A stretch of DNA of 64,000 bases. It comes from Undaria pinnatifida (Eukaryota > Sar > Phaeophyceae > Laminariales > Alariaceae). Numbering within the stretch: the stretch's first letter is position 1; the number at the start of each line of letters is the position of its first letter. This document shows positions 52,131 through 63,696 of this stretch, in pieces. The notes under the pieces were generated by a model. The model saw only the letters and a program-made list of their open reading frames with translations, had not been told where the DNA came from and did not search any database. The position numbers were made by a program, and so were the translations under genes. The stretch spans positions 8,204,832-8,268,831 of the forward strand of contig JABAKD010000001.1 of NCBI GenBank assembly GCA_012845835.1, in the 5' to 3' direction.

Positions 52131-54934
52131 GAAAGTCAGCCGCGGCAATGAAGACAACCGAACCATCTGTGTAACCTCAGCAACTGGCAAGACAACATCG
52201 CCGATCCAGCGATGGTGGTATATCTACCACACCCAACCAGCGAGGTAGCAGCACCACGTATCGAGGTCAGCGGAACAAAAACCGCTGGTACTGCCGTACC
52301 GAGATCAGCGACGCAAAGCCCGCTGGCACCGCCGTGCCTATGGAATCGATATATTGCTAGCGAGGAGCGAAGCACTAGAAACCAATAGCAACCGTACTGC
52401 CACAATGTCAATGAGCGGCCTAACTAATCAGCACAGTAAAATACAACTAACTCAGCCGGGTAACAACCGTGAGCAAGGAAGCAGATGCACTGCTGGACGA
52501 CGCAGCCGTGTCGATCAGGGCGGTACATTAACCGCGATCAGTCGACCAGGGCGGCACATCAACCGCGATTGGCCCAGCGAGATCGCCTAGACGCGTATCG
52601 TCAAAGCAAAATACACCCAGCCCAGTCGTATGTCAACAAACAGAAAAGCGGAGGCCCTTCAAGCCGCCACAACCGTGTCGACCAGAGCAGTAGATCCCCG
52701 CGATCCGCAAAGCGAAAGCATATCTGCGACCCCTGTATATCAACAGCGATCGGCAGAACCAACACCCTCAGGCACAGCCGCGCCCGCGATTTTAGCAAAG
52801 CGAAAGTACAACAGGCACAGCCGCATATCAACCCCGAGCAGCAAAGCGAAAACGCTGCTGGACGACACAGTCGTGTCGACCAGAGCTATATAACCACGGT
52901 CAGCAGCGCGAAAGCATATCTGGCATAGCCGTACATCCATGGCGATTAGCAGAGCGAAAGCACATTTGGCCCAGCCGGCTATGATGTGTGCATGTCCCCA
53001 CTGCGGCATAATCAATCGGCAACGCGAAAACACATCTAACCCAGTCGTATATCAACTACGATCAGCAAAGCGAAAGCACACCGCCATGTCGAGCAGAGCG
53101 GTATATCAACCGCAATCCACAGAAAGAATGGATATTTGGCACAGCTGCATATCAAAGTGCGGTGTATCAACCGCGATTAGCCAAGCGAAAACATACTGTC
53201 GCAGCTATATATCAACAGCGGTCAGGACACCAAAGCGACAGCACTGCTGGACGACACGGTCGTGACTGCCAGAACGGTATATTCATCGCGATCAGCAAAA
53301 CAATAGCATATATGACGCAGCTGTTATCACCAACGCGGTAAATCAACTGCAATCAGCAACGCAAAATGGCATTTGGTGCAACTCTATATTAACCGCGATC
53401 AGCAAAGCAAAATAATGTCTGGCGCGGCGGATTCAACAGCATTCAGAAAACTGAAGCGAAATCCCTTTTGGACGACACAACCGTGTCGAACAGAGTGGTG
53501 TATCCACCGCGATGAGCAAAGCAAGAGCATATCTGGCGCAGCTGTATACAACTAGCGCGGTATAGCTGCATATCAACAGCAATCAAAACCTAAAGCGAAA
53601 GCACTTCTGGGCAATGCAGCCGTGTCGACCAGGGCGGTATATCAACTGCGAGATCAGCCAAGCAAAAGCCTATTTGGCGCAACTGCATATCACCAGCGCG
53701 GTATATTTACTGCGATCAGCGAAGCAATGCATATCTAGCACTATCTGGCACAGCTGTATATCACCAGCAACGCGGTATAGCGGCCTATCAATAGCAATAA
53801 AAACTTTAAGCGAAAGCACTGCTTGGCGACGCAGCCGTGTCGTCGAGGGCAGTATATCAACCGCGACCAGCAAAGCAAACGCTTATATGGAGCAGCTGTA
53901 TACCACCAGCGCGGTATATCAATCGCGATCAGCAACGCGAAAGCATATCTGGCGCAGCCGTATATCAACAGCAATCACAATACTAAGAAAAAGCACCGCT
54001 GGATGACACCGGCCATGCCGACCAGCGCGGTCTATCAACCGCGATCATCAAAGCAAAAGCGTACCCGGCGCAGCTGTATATCAACAGCACGGTATACCAG
54101 CTGCAATTAGCAAAGGGAAATAGTATCTGGCGCACTTGTATATCAACAGCGCGGAGCATCAACATCAATCAGCACAGCGGAAGCATATCTGGCGCAGCTG
54201 TATATCAACAGCCATCAAGAGCTTAAAGCGAAGCCGTTCTGGACGACGCAGTCGTGTCGACCAGGGCGGTAGATCAACAGCGATCAGCAGCAAGAAACAT
54301 ATCTGGCGCAGATGTATGTCCCCAGCGCCGTATAGCTGTATCTCAATAGCTACTAAAAATTTAAAGCGAAGCCGTTCTGGACGACGCACCCGTGTCAGCC
54401 AGAGCGCAGCTATATATCAACAGCGCGGAACATCAACCGCAATCAGCAGCGGAAGCATATCTGGCGCAGCTGTATATCAACAGCTATCGAAAGCTTGAAG
54501 CGATGCCGTTTTGGACGACACAGCCGTGTCGACCAGTGCGGTATATCAACCGCGATCAGCCGCAAGAAACGTATCTGACGCAGATGTATGTCACCAGCGC
54601 GGTATAGCTGTAAGTCAACAGGAGTCAAAAACTCAAAGCGAAGCCGTTCTGGACGACACGGCCGTGTCGAGCAGAGCGGTATATCAACCGCGATCAGCAA
54701 AGCAGAAACATATCTGGCGCAGAGGTATGTCACCAGCGTGGTGTAGCTGTATATCAGCAGCAATCAAAACCTAAAGCGAAAGCACTACTAGAAAATGCAA
54801 CCGTGTCGACCAGAGCGGTATATCAACCACGATCAGCAAAACCAAAGCATATCTGGCGCAGCGGTATATCACCAGCGCAGTATATCAACCGCGATCAGCA
54901 GAGCTAAGGTATATCTGGTGCAGATGCATGTCAC

Positions 54935-56800
54935 CAGCGCGGTATAGCTGCATATAACAGCATCAAAATCGAAAGCGAAAGCACTTCTGGATGACCCAGC
55001 CATGTCGACCAGGGCGGTATCAACCGCGATCAGCAAAGCAAAAACATATCTGGCGCCAGCGCATATCACCAGCGCGGTAAGTCAACCGCGATTAGCAAAG
55101 CGAAAGCATATCTGAACTGTATATCAACAGCAATGAAAAATTATGGCGAAACCACTTCTGGACGACACAGCGTGTTGACCAGTGCGGTATATCAACCGCA
55201 ATCAGCAAAGCAAGAGCATATCCGGCGCAGCTGTATATCACCAGCGCGGTATAGCTGTATATCAACAGCCATCAAAAATTAAAGCGAAAGCATTTCTGGA
55301 CGACACAGCCGTGTCGACCAGAGCGGTATATCAGCCGCGAGAGCTGTAGATCAACAACAATCAAAAACGAAAGCGAAAGCATCTCTGGTCGACACAGCCG
55401 TGTCGACCTGAGCGGTGTCTCAACCGCGATCAGCAAAGCAAAAGCATCTCTGGCGCAGCTGTATATCACCAGCGCGGTATAGCTGTATATCCACAGCAGT
55501 CGAAAACTCGAGCAAAAAGCGCTCCTGGACGACACCGCCGTGTCGACCGGGGCGATATATCAACCGCGAGAGCTGTATATCAACAGCAATCAAAACTGAA
55601 GCGAAAGCACTTCTGGTAGGCGCAGCCGTGTCGACCTGGGCGGTGTATCAACCACAATCAGCAAAGCGAAATCATCTCTGGCGCAGCTGTATGTCACCAG
55701 TGCGGTATAGCTGTATATCAACAGCAATCGAAAGCGAAAACGCAAGCGCGTCTGGACGATACAGCCGTGTCGACCTGGGCGGTGTATCAACCGCGATCAG
55801 CAAAGCAAAAACATCTCTGGTGCAGCTTTATATCACCAGCGCGATGTAGCTGTATATCAACAGCCATCAAAACCTAAAGCGAAAGCACTTCTGGACGACA
55901 CAGCCGTGTCGACCTGGGCGGTGTATCAACCGCCATCAGCAAAGAAAAAAATCTCTGGTGCAGCTTTATACCACCAGCACGATGTAGCTGTATATGAACA
56001 GCCATCGAAATCGAAAGCGAAAGCACTTCTGGACGACACAGCCATGTCGACCAGGGCGGTATCAACCGCGATCAGCAAAGCAAAAACATATCTGGCGCAA
56101 GTGTATATCACCAGCGCGGTATGTCAACCGCGATCAGCAAAGCGAAAGCATATTTGAGCTGTATATCAACAGCAATCGAAAATTGTGGCGAAATCACTTC
56201 TGGACGACACAGCCGCGTCGACCAGTGCGGTATATCAACCGCAATCAGCAAAGCAAGAGCATATCCGGCGCAGCTATATATCACCAGCACGGTATAGCTG
56301 TATATCAACAGCCATCAAAAATTAAACGAAAGCATTTCTGGATGACACAGCCGTGTCGACCAGGGCGGTATATCAACCGCGAGAGCTGTAGATCAACAAC
56401 AATCAAAAACGAAAGCGAAAGCATCTCTGGTCGACACAGCCGTGTCGACCTGAGCGGTGTCTCAACCGCGATCAGCAAAGCAAAAGCATCTCTGGCGCAG
56501 CTGTATATCACCAGCGCGGTATAGCTGTATATCCACAGCAGTCGAAAACTCGAGCAAAAAGCGCTCCTGGACGACACCGCCTTGTCGACCGGGGCGATAT
56601 ATCAACCGCGAGAGCTGTATATCAACAGCAATCAAAACTGAAGCGAAAGCACTTCTGGTAGGCGCAGCTGTGTCGACCTGAGCGGTGTATCAACCACAAT
56701 CAGCAAAGCGAAATCATCTCTGGCGCAGCTGTGTATCACCAGCGCGGTATAGCTGTATATCACCAGCGCGGTATAGCTGTATATCAACAGCAATAAATAA
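54935..56800 (+). repeat. About 0.84-kb segmental duplication within the satellite
   Basis: About 54935-55775 and 55975-56800 match over a string of units including the rare marker AAAACTCGAGCAAAAAGCGC (55505 and 56545), offset about 1040 bp. Divergence is far lower than between neighbouring units. Confidence 0.8.
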
Positions 56801-57419
56801 AATTAAAGCGAAAGCACTTCTGGACGACACAGCCGTGTCGACGTGGGCGGTGTGTCAACCGCGAGAGCTGTATGGCAACAGCAATCGAAAACTAAACGAA
56901 AGCACTTCTGGACGACACAGCCGTGTCGACCTGGGCGGCTTATCATCGTTGATCAGCAAAGCAAAAGCATCTCTGGCGCAGCTGTATATCAACAGCGCAC
57001 TCTATCAACCGCGATCAAAATGAAATTATGTCTGACGCAGCGGTATCTACCGCGGCCAAGCTAAAGCATGTCTGACGCAGCGGTGTCGACCAGGGTGGTG
57101 TATCAACCGCGATCAGCAAAGCAAAGGCATATACGGCGCAGCTGTATATCACCAGCACGGTCTATCAACTGCGATCAGCGAATGGAAAGCTTATCTGGCG
57201 CAGCTCTAAATCAATAGCAATCAGCACAGCAAACCCCTCTCAGGCACCGCCGCGTAGACATGTGTAACATAGCCAGCACGTCTGTATATCAACAGTGGGC
57301 AGCAGAGCCGAAAGCACGTCTGGACCACACAGCCGCGTCGATCAGAGCGGTAAATCACCCGCGATCAGCAAAGCGTATGCAAGCAGCTACTAGCGGGCAA
57401 ATCATGTGCAAGGAACAAA

Positions 57420-57945
57420 ATGACATCGGGACACGTCACACTGCTGTATAGCCGTGCTTTGTACTTAGGTGAAGGGTAAGGCGTGGCCTAATCAGATAAG
57501 TACAAGTATCGAGGTTGTACAAGTACCGAGGTTGGTACTGCAAATCGTTTCCAAAACAAGAGCGATATATCAACTGCGATCAGCAAAGCGTACATCAGCA
57601 GCTAGCCACCAGCAAACCAACAGGGCGTGGTCAGTCATACCAGGTAAGCCACAACCTACATCAGGAGTTGCCATGCAGCAGCCCCGAATATTGTTCCATA
57701 TCATACACGAAATACCAGCAATGTCATGCGCAAAACGCCCTCAGTAGCACGGAGCCTGGTACTACTCATCAGGCATGGGGTGTGGCTGGATACAGCAGAT
57801 AGATAATACAAAATAGACAATAATATCGGGACACTACATCCCGTACAGCCGTGCTTGGTACGTGGTTGAAGTGTAAGGCGTGGTCTCTTCGGATACGTAC
57901 AAGTACCGAGGTTGGTACTGCTGATTGTTTCCGAAACAAGGAAAT
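57420..57945 (+). repeat. Direct repeat pair (57420-57560 and 57820-57945)
   Basis: ATCGGGACAC, TAGCCGTGCTTTGTAC or CAGCCGTGCTTGGTACG, GTAAGGCGTGG and GTACAAGTACCGAGGTTGGT with ACTGC..TCGTTTCC recur, offset about 400 bp. The array proper ends here. Confidence 0.7.
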
Positions 57946-59078
57946 AAAACAACATGAATGAAAGGTACCAGATAGTCTATATGTAGAACTGAAGATGTCT
58001 ACATCGAATCGTGCATCCCTCTGGTACGTCGTAACCTGGTGCCTAAACTCGTAGCTAGGGCCGTTTATCCTTGTGCAATACTCGTAGGGCACAGGACAGG
58101 GTAGCATGCAACCCACGCCCCCCAGACAACGCCTTTCGCCTGGCGGCCTGGCTATAGCATAGGTCCTGCAGCCTACGGACTACCCTTACGAAAACAATGC
58201 TTCGGAGGAGCGGTGTCATATTCCTTTTATTATCGGGTCTCAAATCATGGAAGCATGTCTGATTCGGGTTGACTTGCTCTACGATTTTGTCATGAAAGGG
58301 GCCACCATCTACAGCAGTACCAGTACGTTCGTTGCGCGCGGGGCATTCTAGGGCATACCTGATATAGAGAAGGTCGAAACACCCGATATCCCTGGCTGAT
58401 GTTGTGAGCACGCACTACGGGGCAGTTGTTCGTGGGTTGTAGTGTAATACCGCGCCCGTCCAACCCCCATGCTGACTACTTGTCCGAAGGCCTCCTGCCT
58501 GTTCGTGAATCTACATATTTACGAGTAGATTGAAGAAGCAGTGCCAACATCAGCACTTGAAGAGCGACGCAACAGAAACAGTCGCTAGACAGAACAGAGG
58601 CCACGGGAAACGACTGCTATTCATTGGTGGTGTGCTCAATCTGCTGGTGGGAATCTACCTGCTGTATATCTGGTATATGCATACGGTAGTACTGCTGCAC
58701 GAGGTGCGTGTGAAAACGTCAGCTACGTGTTAGTTGTAGCTCGAAGGATACCTGATTTGTATCTGGTACACTTCTTCTCCTAGCTGTCCATATGGCCGCA
58801 TCCACCCACGTCGGCTTTCTCCCATAATTCAGTGCGATCATAAGGCCGCAAGACCTCTACGAGTGGGTTTTAATGCGTACACGGAGGCAAGCAAACCTGC
58901 GAGCCCCGCCCAGGTACTCATGTCACAGTCCACGCCAGTTCACGCCACGGGGGTTAGCCCCCGAGACAATTCCCATACACGCGGCTCCCCAAGTTGTTTG
59001 GGTCTTGTGCTCCTTCCTGCTCCGAAGAATGCTGTCGTATTGGTGCTGGTTCGTATTTGGAATTGTGCGAAACGGGGA
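57946..59078. other. Intergenic left of the Copia element
   Basis: A 118-aa minus frame (58055-58411) and a 67-aa plus frame (58530-58733) with a hydrophobic stretch LLFIGGVLNLLVGIYLLYIW are open, but I recognise neither. The latter could encode a single-pass membrane peptide; nothing else supports it. Confidence 0.35.
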
Positions 59079-59584
59079 TGTTGGACGTACTCACTCCATT
59101 GTCAGATTGCAAACGAGAATCCGTCGAAAAGATGGATCGGAGAATTTTGGGGGTTTCGTATATGTGTGGGATGGATCTCCACAACGGGATTTTGTGTTGT
59201 GGGTTTTTATGTGCCCGAATAATATCACTCCATTTTTCGACTCTATATTTGCCTCTACCTTGTGTCTTCTCTGTGTCTCTTCTACGGCTACCACGCCAAG
59301 GGCTACCACGACCCATCTATATTGCAAGGGCTATCACGCCTTCACCACTGCACGGCTACCACGCCTGTGTATTTACATCCCGGCTATCACGCCACAGCAC
59401 CGAGTTCCATTTCCGGGTTATCACACCTGAGCTATCACGCTTCACCACACACGTACCGGGTAAATCGGGTTATCACACCCGCCTTAGTTAGTAGTTTGTA
59501 GTTTACCGATCACCGGCTATTACGCCACCTTTCTCCTCCACCTACACCACCACCGGGGCGCCACACGTACCAACCTACTCCACA
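59079..59584 (+). repeat. Left LTR of Copia element
   Basis: 506 bp. The 3' half contains repeated CGGCTACCACGCC, GGGCTATCACGCC, CCGGCTATCACGCC strings, a degenerate 15-20 bp repeat (GGCTATCACGCC) occurring about eight times. Confidence 0.9.
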
Positions 59585-59638
59585 CGCTAGCGTCAACGAT
59601 CTTCAACGAACGAGTGGGTTGTGCGTTGCTAAGCGCCA

Positions 59639-62074
59639 ATGAGGAGAACCGACACAAGACCTTCGTCGGGGGAAAGGTTGAGCACCCTTCCCGGCGGAGT
59701 AGGCAACGGGGGAGAGGGACGCGAGTCCTCCTCCGCCAGTGCACAACATCATGGAGGAGAGGGACGCGAGTCCTTCCCCGCCAATGAACAACACCATGAA
59801 ACAACAGCAGCGACAGCTCCATCAGCAACTTCATCGAATATAATCGCGGACCTAGCCAACGCCCTTCGCCAAGTACTGCAGATGACCAACGAGAGAGGGC
59901 CAACCGCCCCAACAGCAGGCACGTACGAGTCTAGACCCATAAAAATTCGTCAGAAAAATGAAATGTTTGCTTGGTCTGGAAAGTTTGAGAGCGGGCGGAA
60001 TGCTGGTGATCGGGAGTATGGGGAGCGCGACCGAACGTACACCTACTGCGCGATCCACGGCGAGAGGCAAGACCACAACACCCCCGAATGCATCGTAATG
60101 CGTCGAGAATTCGACAGATACTACGGTGATTTCCACGAATACCTGCAGTCGGGGGGACTCGGGCCGTACGCCGGACGCGGAGGAGGGCGCAGGGCGGAAG
60201 GTAAATATCGACAGCAACCGTACCCAAACGACTCGGGTGCGCGTTGGAGTCGGGGCCACCCGCCTGAGCAGCAGAGAACGCCGCCGCCAGGACACGGACC
60301 CGGGCCTGGGAGGTATGCGAACACCTACCATCAACCGTACCCCAACGACTCGGGTGCGCGTTGGAGTCGAGGCCACCAGCCGGAGCAGCAGAGAACGCCG
60401 CCGCCAGGACACGGACCTGGGCCTGGCGGATATGCGAACACCTACCCCGGAGGAAGTGGCCACGAGAACTGGCATCATCCTTCGGGCGGGCGCGGTCGAG
60501 GCAGGGGCGAGGGATTCGGGCAGGTGCCACCGCCTAGTTTTCCGTCTAATTCGCCGCCGAATCTTTCGCCAAAATTGCCGCCTGGAAAATTTCCCAACGC
60601 ACCGCGGCACGCTTTTGCAGCAGATTATCCCTACGAGAACGAATACATGGGGTACTCGGGGTGGGGGGCAGCAGCGGGGCACTGGTCACCACCACCGACG
60701 GCGGAGTCGGGGACCCCCGAGCAGCAGCAGCAGCTCCAACAACAGCAAGAGGGCACGCCTCCTGCCACGTCTACCTCTGCTACTACACCTCTCTCTTCTC
60801 CGGCTCCCGGCGCAGCTCAAGCCAGCGGAGCTCCCCTGCAGCTCTTCATCGCACGTAGTGTGAAAATAGGCGGGAAGGATCCGCTTGATTCGGGAACCGG
60901 CGAACGACTCCCTCTACACCACCCGACTCAACGTTACATGGGCGCCGCTGCCACAGCCGGGGGGGGGGGATTCAGTGCTGCCCCTTCCGCGCCAGCACCG
61001 CCCACGCCGCCGGGGGTGTCATTCGAGATTGCCTCGACGCCGCCCGCCACTGCCGGTCCGCCGCCCGCGCACTCACCCAGCGCTCACACCTCGCCGCCAC
61101 CCGGACCGACTACAATGCCGCCTGCCGCTGCCGGTCCGCCGTCCGCGCACTCACCCAGCGCTCACACCTCGCCGCCGACCGGACCGTCTGGTATGCCGCC
61201 CGCCGCTGCCGGTCCGCCCCCCGCGCACTCACCCAGCGCTCACACCACTTGCTCGAACCCGCCTGCTACTGCAGGTACACCGCCTGCAGCAGCCACCTGG
61301 CCGCCACCACCGCTGCGATCGTCATCACCGCCGTCCGCGCACTCACCCAGCGCTCACACCTCGCCGCCGCCCGGACCGGTTGCTATTTCGCCCACTGCTG
61401 CCGGTCCGCCGCCTGCGCACTCGCCCAGTGCTCTCATACCACCTGCCGCATGTTCGCCGATGCCGGAGTGGTCTCCCTCTTCTATCGAGGACGCCGGCTC
61501 GACGACATCGTCATCGCCATCACCGGCGGCGACACCGGCCCCGCGGACGTACAGAAGGAGGCAGCCGCCGCCGGTCGCCGCAGGATATTCTTCGCCGCTC
61601 ACCCCCCATGCAACGAGGATGCTGGGCGAGGGGGGCGACGAGCGCGTGCCGGGAAGGACCAGGTCGGAGGGCCGTCAGCTTTCAGGCGTGCCGGAAGAAG
61701 CGGTCTCTACGCCGCTGCCGGAGGCGACGTCGTTTGACCACGGGGTGAGACTCCTATCTCATGCGGGGGAGGATGTGCTGCTGTCGCTGCTGGCCAACCG
61801 GCGGACCCTGAACGCGAAACGGGTGCTCCTGCAGGGACACGGATCTGGTGAGCTGGGGGGCGGAGGCAAGCAGCATGCGGGGTCGGGGGGCATGGAGGAG
61901 AGCAAAGGTGCACCGCCATACGATACCACGGGCGAGGAGGAGAGCGGGGGTAGCTATTGTTCGCTTGGGCCGTTGGGGCGGGGAGTGCCGCTTTCGTTCC
62001 AGTTAAGTCGTTGGGTGAGCTCAAGTGGTAATCGGGTTGCTATTACGAGAGAGACAGGGAGGCAAGGAGGTTGA
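59639..62074 (+). CDS. gag: Copia Gag with Pro-rich extension (811 aa)
   Basis: The first ATG of the long frame lies 55 bp after the left LTR. Residues 1-80 are low complexity with two GGEGRES repeats. Around 130-150, YTYCAIHGERQDHNTPEC is a Cys-His-His-Cys cluster like a nucleocapsid knuckle. Two 39-aa repeats follow (PYPNDSGARWSRGH..PPPGHGPGPG, from nucleotides 60215 and 60332). Then GGKDPLDSGTGE carries a DSG, possibly the start of the protease active site. Next come five or six repeats of PPPAHSPSAHTSPPPGP-type (61050-61440), typical of a linker. The end, RRTLNAKRVLLQGHGSGELG, runs into a deletion scar and a stop. No integrase. The product could form particles but not integrate by itself. 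Confidence 0.7.
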   Translation: MRRTDTRPSSGERLSTLPGGVGNGGEGRESSSASAQHHGGEGRESFPANEQHHETTAATAPSATSSNIIADLANALRQVLQMTNERGPTAPTAGTYESRPIKIRQKNEMFAWSGKFESGRNAGDREYGERDRTYTYCAIHGERQDHNTPECIVMRREFDRYYGDFHEYLQSGGLGPYAGRGGGRRAEGKYRQQPYPNDSGARWSRGHPPEQQRTPPPGHGPGPGRYANTYHQPYPNDSGARWSRGHQPEQQRTPPPGHGPGPGGYANTYPGGSGHENWHHPSGGRGRGRGEGFGQVPPPSFPSNSPPNLSPKLPPGKFPNAPRHAFAADYPYENEYMGYSGWGAAAGHWSPPPTAESGTPEQQQQLQQQQEGTPPATSTSATTPLSSPAPGAAQASGAPLQLFIARSVKIGGKDPLDSGTGERLPLHHPTQRYMGAAATAGGGGFSAAPSAPAPPTPPGVSFEIASTPPATAGPPPAHSPSAHTSPPPGPTTMPPAAAGPPSAHSPSAHTSPPTGPSGMPPAAAGPPPAHSPSAHTTCSNPPATAGTPPAAATWPPPPLRSSSPPSAHSPSAHTSPPPGPVAISPTAAGPPPAHSPSALIPPAACSPMPEWSPSSIEDAGSTTSSSPSPAATPAPRTYRRRQPPPVAAGYSSPLTPHATRMLGEGGDERVPGRTRSEGRQLSGVPEEAVSTPLPEATSFDHGVRLLSHAGEDVLLSLLANRRTLNAKRVLLQGHGSGELGGGGKQHAGSGGMEESKGAPPYDTTGEEESGGSYCSLGPLGRGVPLSFQLSRWVSSSGNRVAITRETGRQGG

Positions 62075-62873
62075 CTATTTCGCAACAGACGTACACGGAA
62101 GAATTGGGAGAGAAATATGGTGTGGAATGGGGCAACGCAATTCCGATTCCTACAACTTGGAGGCTTTGGGATTTTGATGTTGACGAGCCAAATGTTCTGT
62201 TTCCTTTCCGAGAGTTGATCGGTGCGCTTTTGTGGATTGCGTTGTTGACCAGGCCGGATATCGCGAATTCAGTGAGGGCAGTAGCAAGGTATTGCAGTGC
62301 GCCGAAGCTGATCCACTGGAAAGCGGCACGTAGTATACTAGGGTATGCAATGAGGACGAGTTCTTTTGGGATTTCCTTTCAGAAGGGGACGTTGACGGGG
62401 ATTAGTTTGATTTCGTTCGCAGATGCCGACTATGCTTCGCGCAGTACGGACAGGAGAAGCGTGTCCGGGGGGGTAGTGATGTGTGCGGGGGGGCCTGTTT
62501 CGTGGTACTCCAAGACGCAGAAGTGTGTGACTCTCTCGACTACTCAGGCGGAGTATGTTGCTATGTCGGACATGGGGAAGGAGATTTTATTTTTGAGGCA
62601 GGTTTGGTGTTTTATGTTGCCGAAGGCAAGGATGCCGTGTATTGCCATGTATGAGGATAGCGAGGGTCCATACAAATCGCAAAGCACCCGATTTCGAACT
62701 CGAACTCGAAGCACATTGACGTGAGGCATCACTTTTTGAGGGAACTGGTAGAAAGGAAGGAGGTCGAAATTATCCACGTAGCGTCGCAGTACCAGCATGC
62801 TGACTTCCTCACCAAGGCATTACCTGAGAGGGAGTTTGAATTTCACCGGGGGATAGTGATGAATTTGACCTGA
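62071..62873 (+). pseudogene. pol: Copia RT C-terminus and RNase H remnant
   Basis: The frame 62071-62724 reads LIGALLWIALLTRPDIANSV (the segment after the Copia RT palm), then ISLISFADADYASRSTDRRS and SWYSKTQKCVTLSTTQAEYV, the RNase H core with Asp in FADADYA and Glu in AEYVA. After a frameshift near 62690 the frame continues SKHIDVRHHFLRELVERKEV and QYQHADFLTKALPE, the classic Copia C-terminus, and stops at TGA 62871-62873. The YxDD-bearing palm is absent. It overlaps the Gag frame by four bases (ATGA). Confidence 0.85.
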
Positions 62874-63173
62874 TTTCTCTCTCGGATAGTGTTTGATTTT
62901 CTGACTTTCTATTTCTTACATGTTTCTTTGTTTTGTTTTCTGATGTATCTTTATGAGGGTTCAAGGACTTGCATTCAAATTGATCGATGGAAAATACTGA
63001 ATAGTATTTGAGTTTTAATGGTCATGGATGTGATGAGAACGGATTTGAATGTTTTTGCAAATGCAACATTTTTTTTGTTGTCTGGACATGAGTAAAGAAA
63101 AACTCTGCAGTATTTTAGTATCTGGGAATGTACGTTTTAAAAGGGTAGTTTGGATAAATCAGGACAATGTTGC
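62874..63173 (+). other. Copia 3' untranslated internal region
   Basis: T-rich, non-coding stretch between the pol stop and the polypurine tract. Confidence 0.6.
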
Positions 63174-63185
63174 GAGTAGGGGGGC
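63174..63185 (+). promoter_or_regulatory. Polypurine tract of Copia element
   Basis: GAGTAGGGGGGC directly before the right LTR; plus-strand priming site by position. Confidence 0.7.
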
Positions 63186-63691
63186 TGTTGGACGTACTCA
63201 CTCCATTGTCAGATTGCAAACGAGAATCCGTCGAAAAGATGGATCGGAGAATTTTGGGGGTTTCGTATATGTGTGGAATGGATCTCCACAACGGGATTTT
63301 GTGTTGTGGGTTTTTATGTGCCCGAATAATATCACTCCATTTTTCGACTTTATATTTGCCTCTACCTTGTGTCTTCTCTGTGTCTCTTCTACGGCTACCA
63401 CGCCAAGGGCTACCACGACCCATCTATATTGCAAGGGCTATCACGCCTTCACCACTGCACGGCTACCACGCCTGTGTATTTACATCCCGGCTATCACGCC
63501 ACAGCACCGAGTTCCATTTCCGGGTTATCACACCTGAGCTATCACGCTTCACCACACACGTACCGGGTAAATCGGGTTATCACACCCGCCTTAGTTAGTA
63601 GTTTGTAGTTTACCGATCACCGGCTATTACGCCACCTTTCTCCTCCACCTACACCACCACCGGGGCGCCACACGTACCAGCCTACTCCACA
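63186..63691 (+). repeat. Right LTR of Copia element
   Basis: 506 bp; differs from the left LTR at about 63279 (A for G), 63350 (T for C) and 63680 (G for A). Confidence 0.9.
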
Positions 63692-63696
63692 GGGGA

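Larger units (their letters stand above)
50110..57420 (+). repeat. Degenerate satellite array, unit near 138 bp
   Basis: Seven kilobases of diverged repeats. In the best-ordered part (54229, 54367, 54501, 54639, 54778 as unit starts) the period is 134-139 bp. Each unit has two related halves of about 65-70 bp: one with CTTCTGGACGACACAGCCGT, GTCGACCAGGGCGGTATATC; one with TATCTGGCGCAGCTGTATAT, CACCAGCGCGGTATAGCTG and AACAGCAATCA. The left third is much more diverged and richer in CTGGCACCGCCGTGCC. Frames of up to 230 aa occur in every frame because the units are poor in stops; none is a gene. Confidence 0.85.
59079..63691 (+). mobile_element. Copia LTR retrotransposon, recent, internally deleted
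   Basis: Identical-length LTRs (59079-59584 and 63186-63691, 506 bp, TG...CA) differ at only about three positions. GGGGA lies directly before and directly after the element (59074-59078, 63692-63696), a 5-bp target duplication. A polypurine tract GAGTAGGGGGG abuts the right LTR. Gag is long and open, but integrase and the RT core are missing; only the RT C-terminus and RNase H remain. The insertion is young by LTR similarity but non-autonomous. The sequence after the left LTR (CGCTAGCGTC) does not begin TGG, so the primer is unclear. Confidence 0.9.

Noticed and set aside
50629-57023. Many open frames of 60-230 aa across 50-57 kb
   Set aside because: All frames of a stop-poor satellite. The unit length varies (134-139 bp and extra half units), so no single frame is maintained.
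59749-61602. Long minus-strand and alternative-frame ORFs opposite the Copia Gag (e.g. 276 aa, 287 aa)
   Set aside because: GC-rich shadow frames of the 811-aa Gag frame, without any motif of their own.
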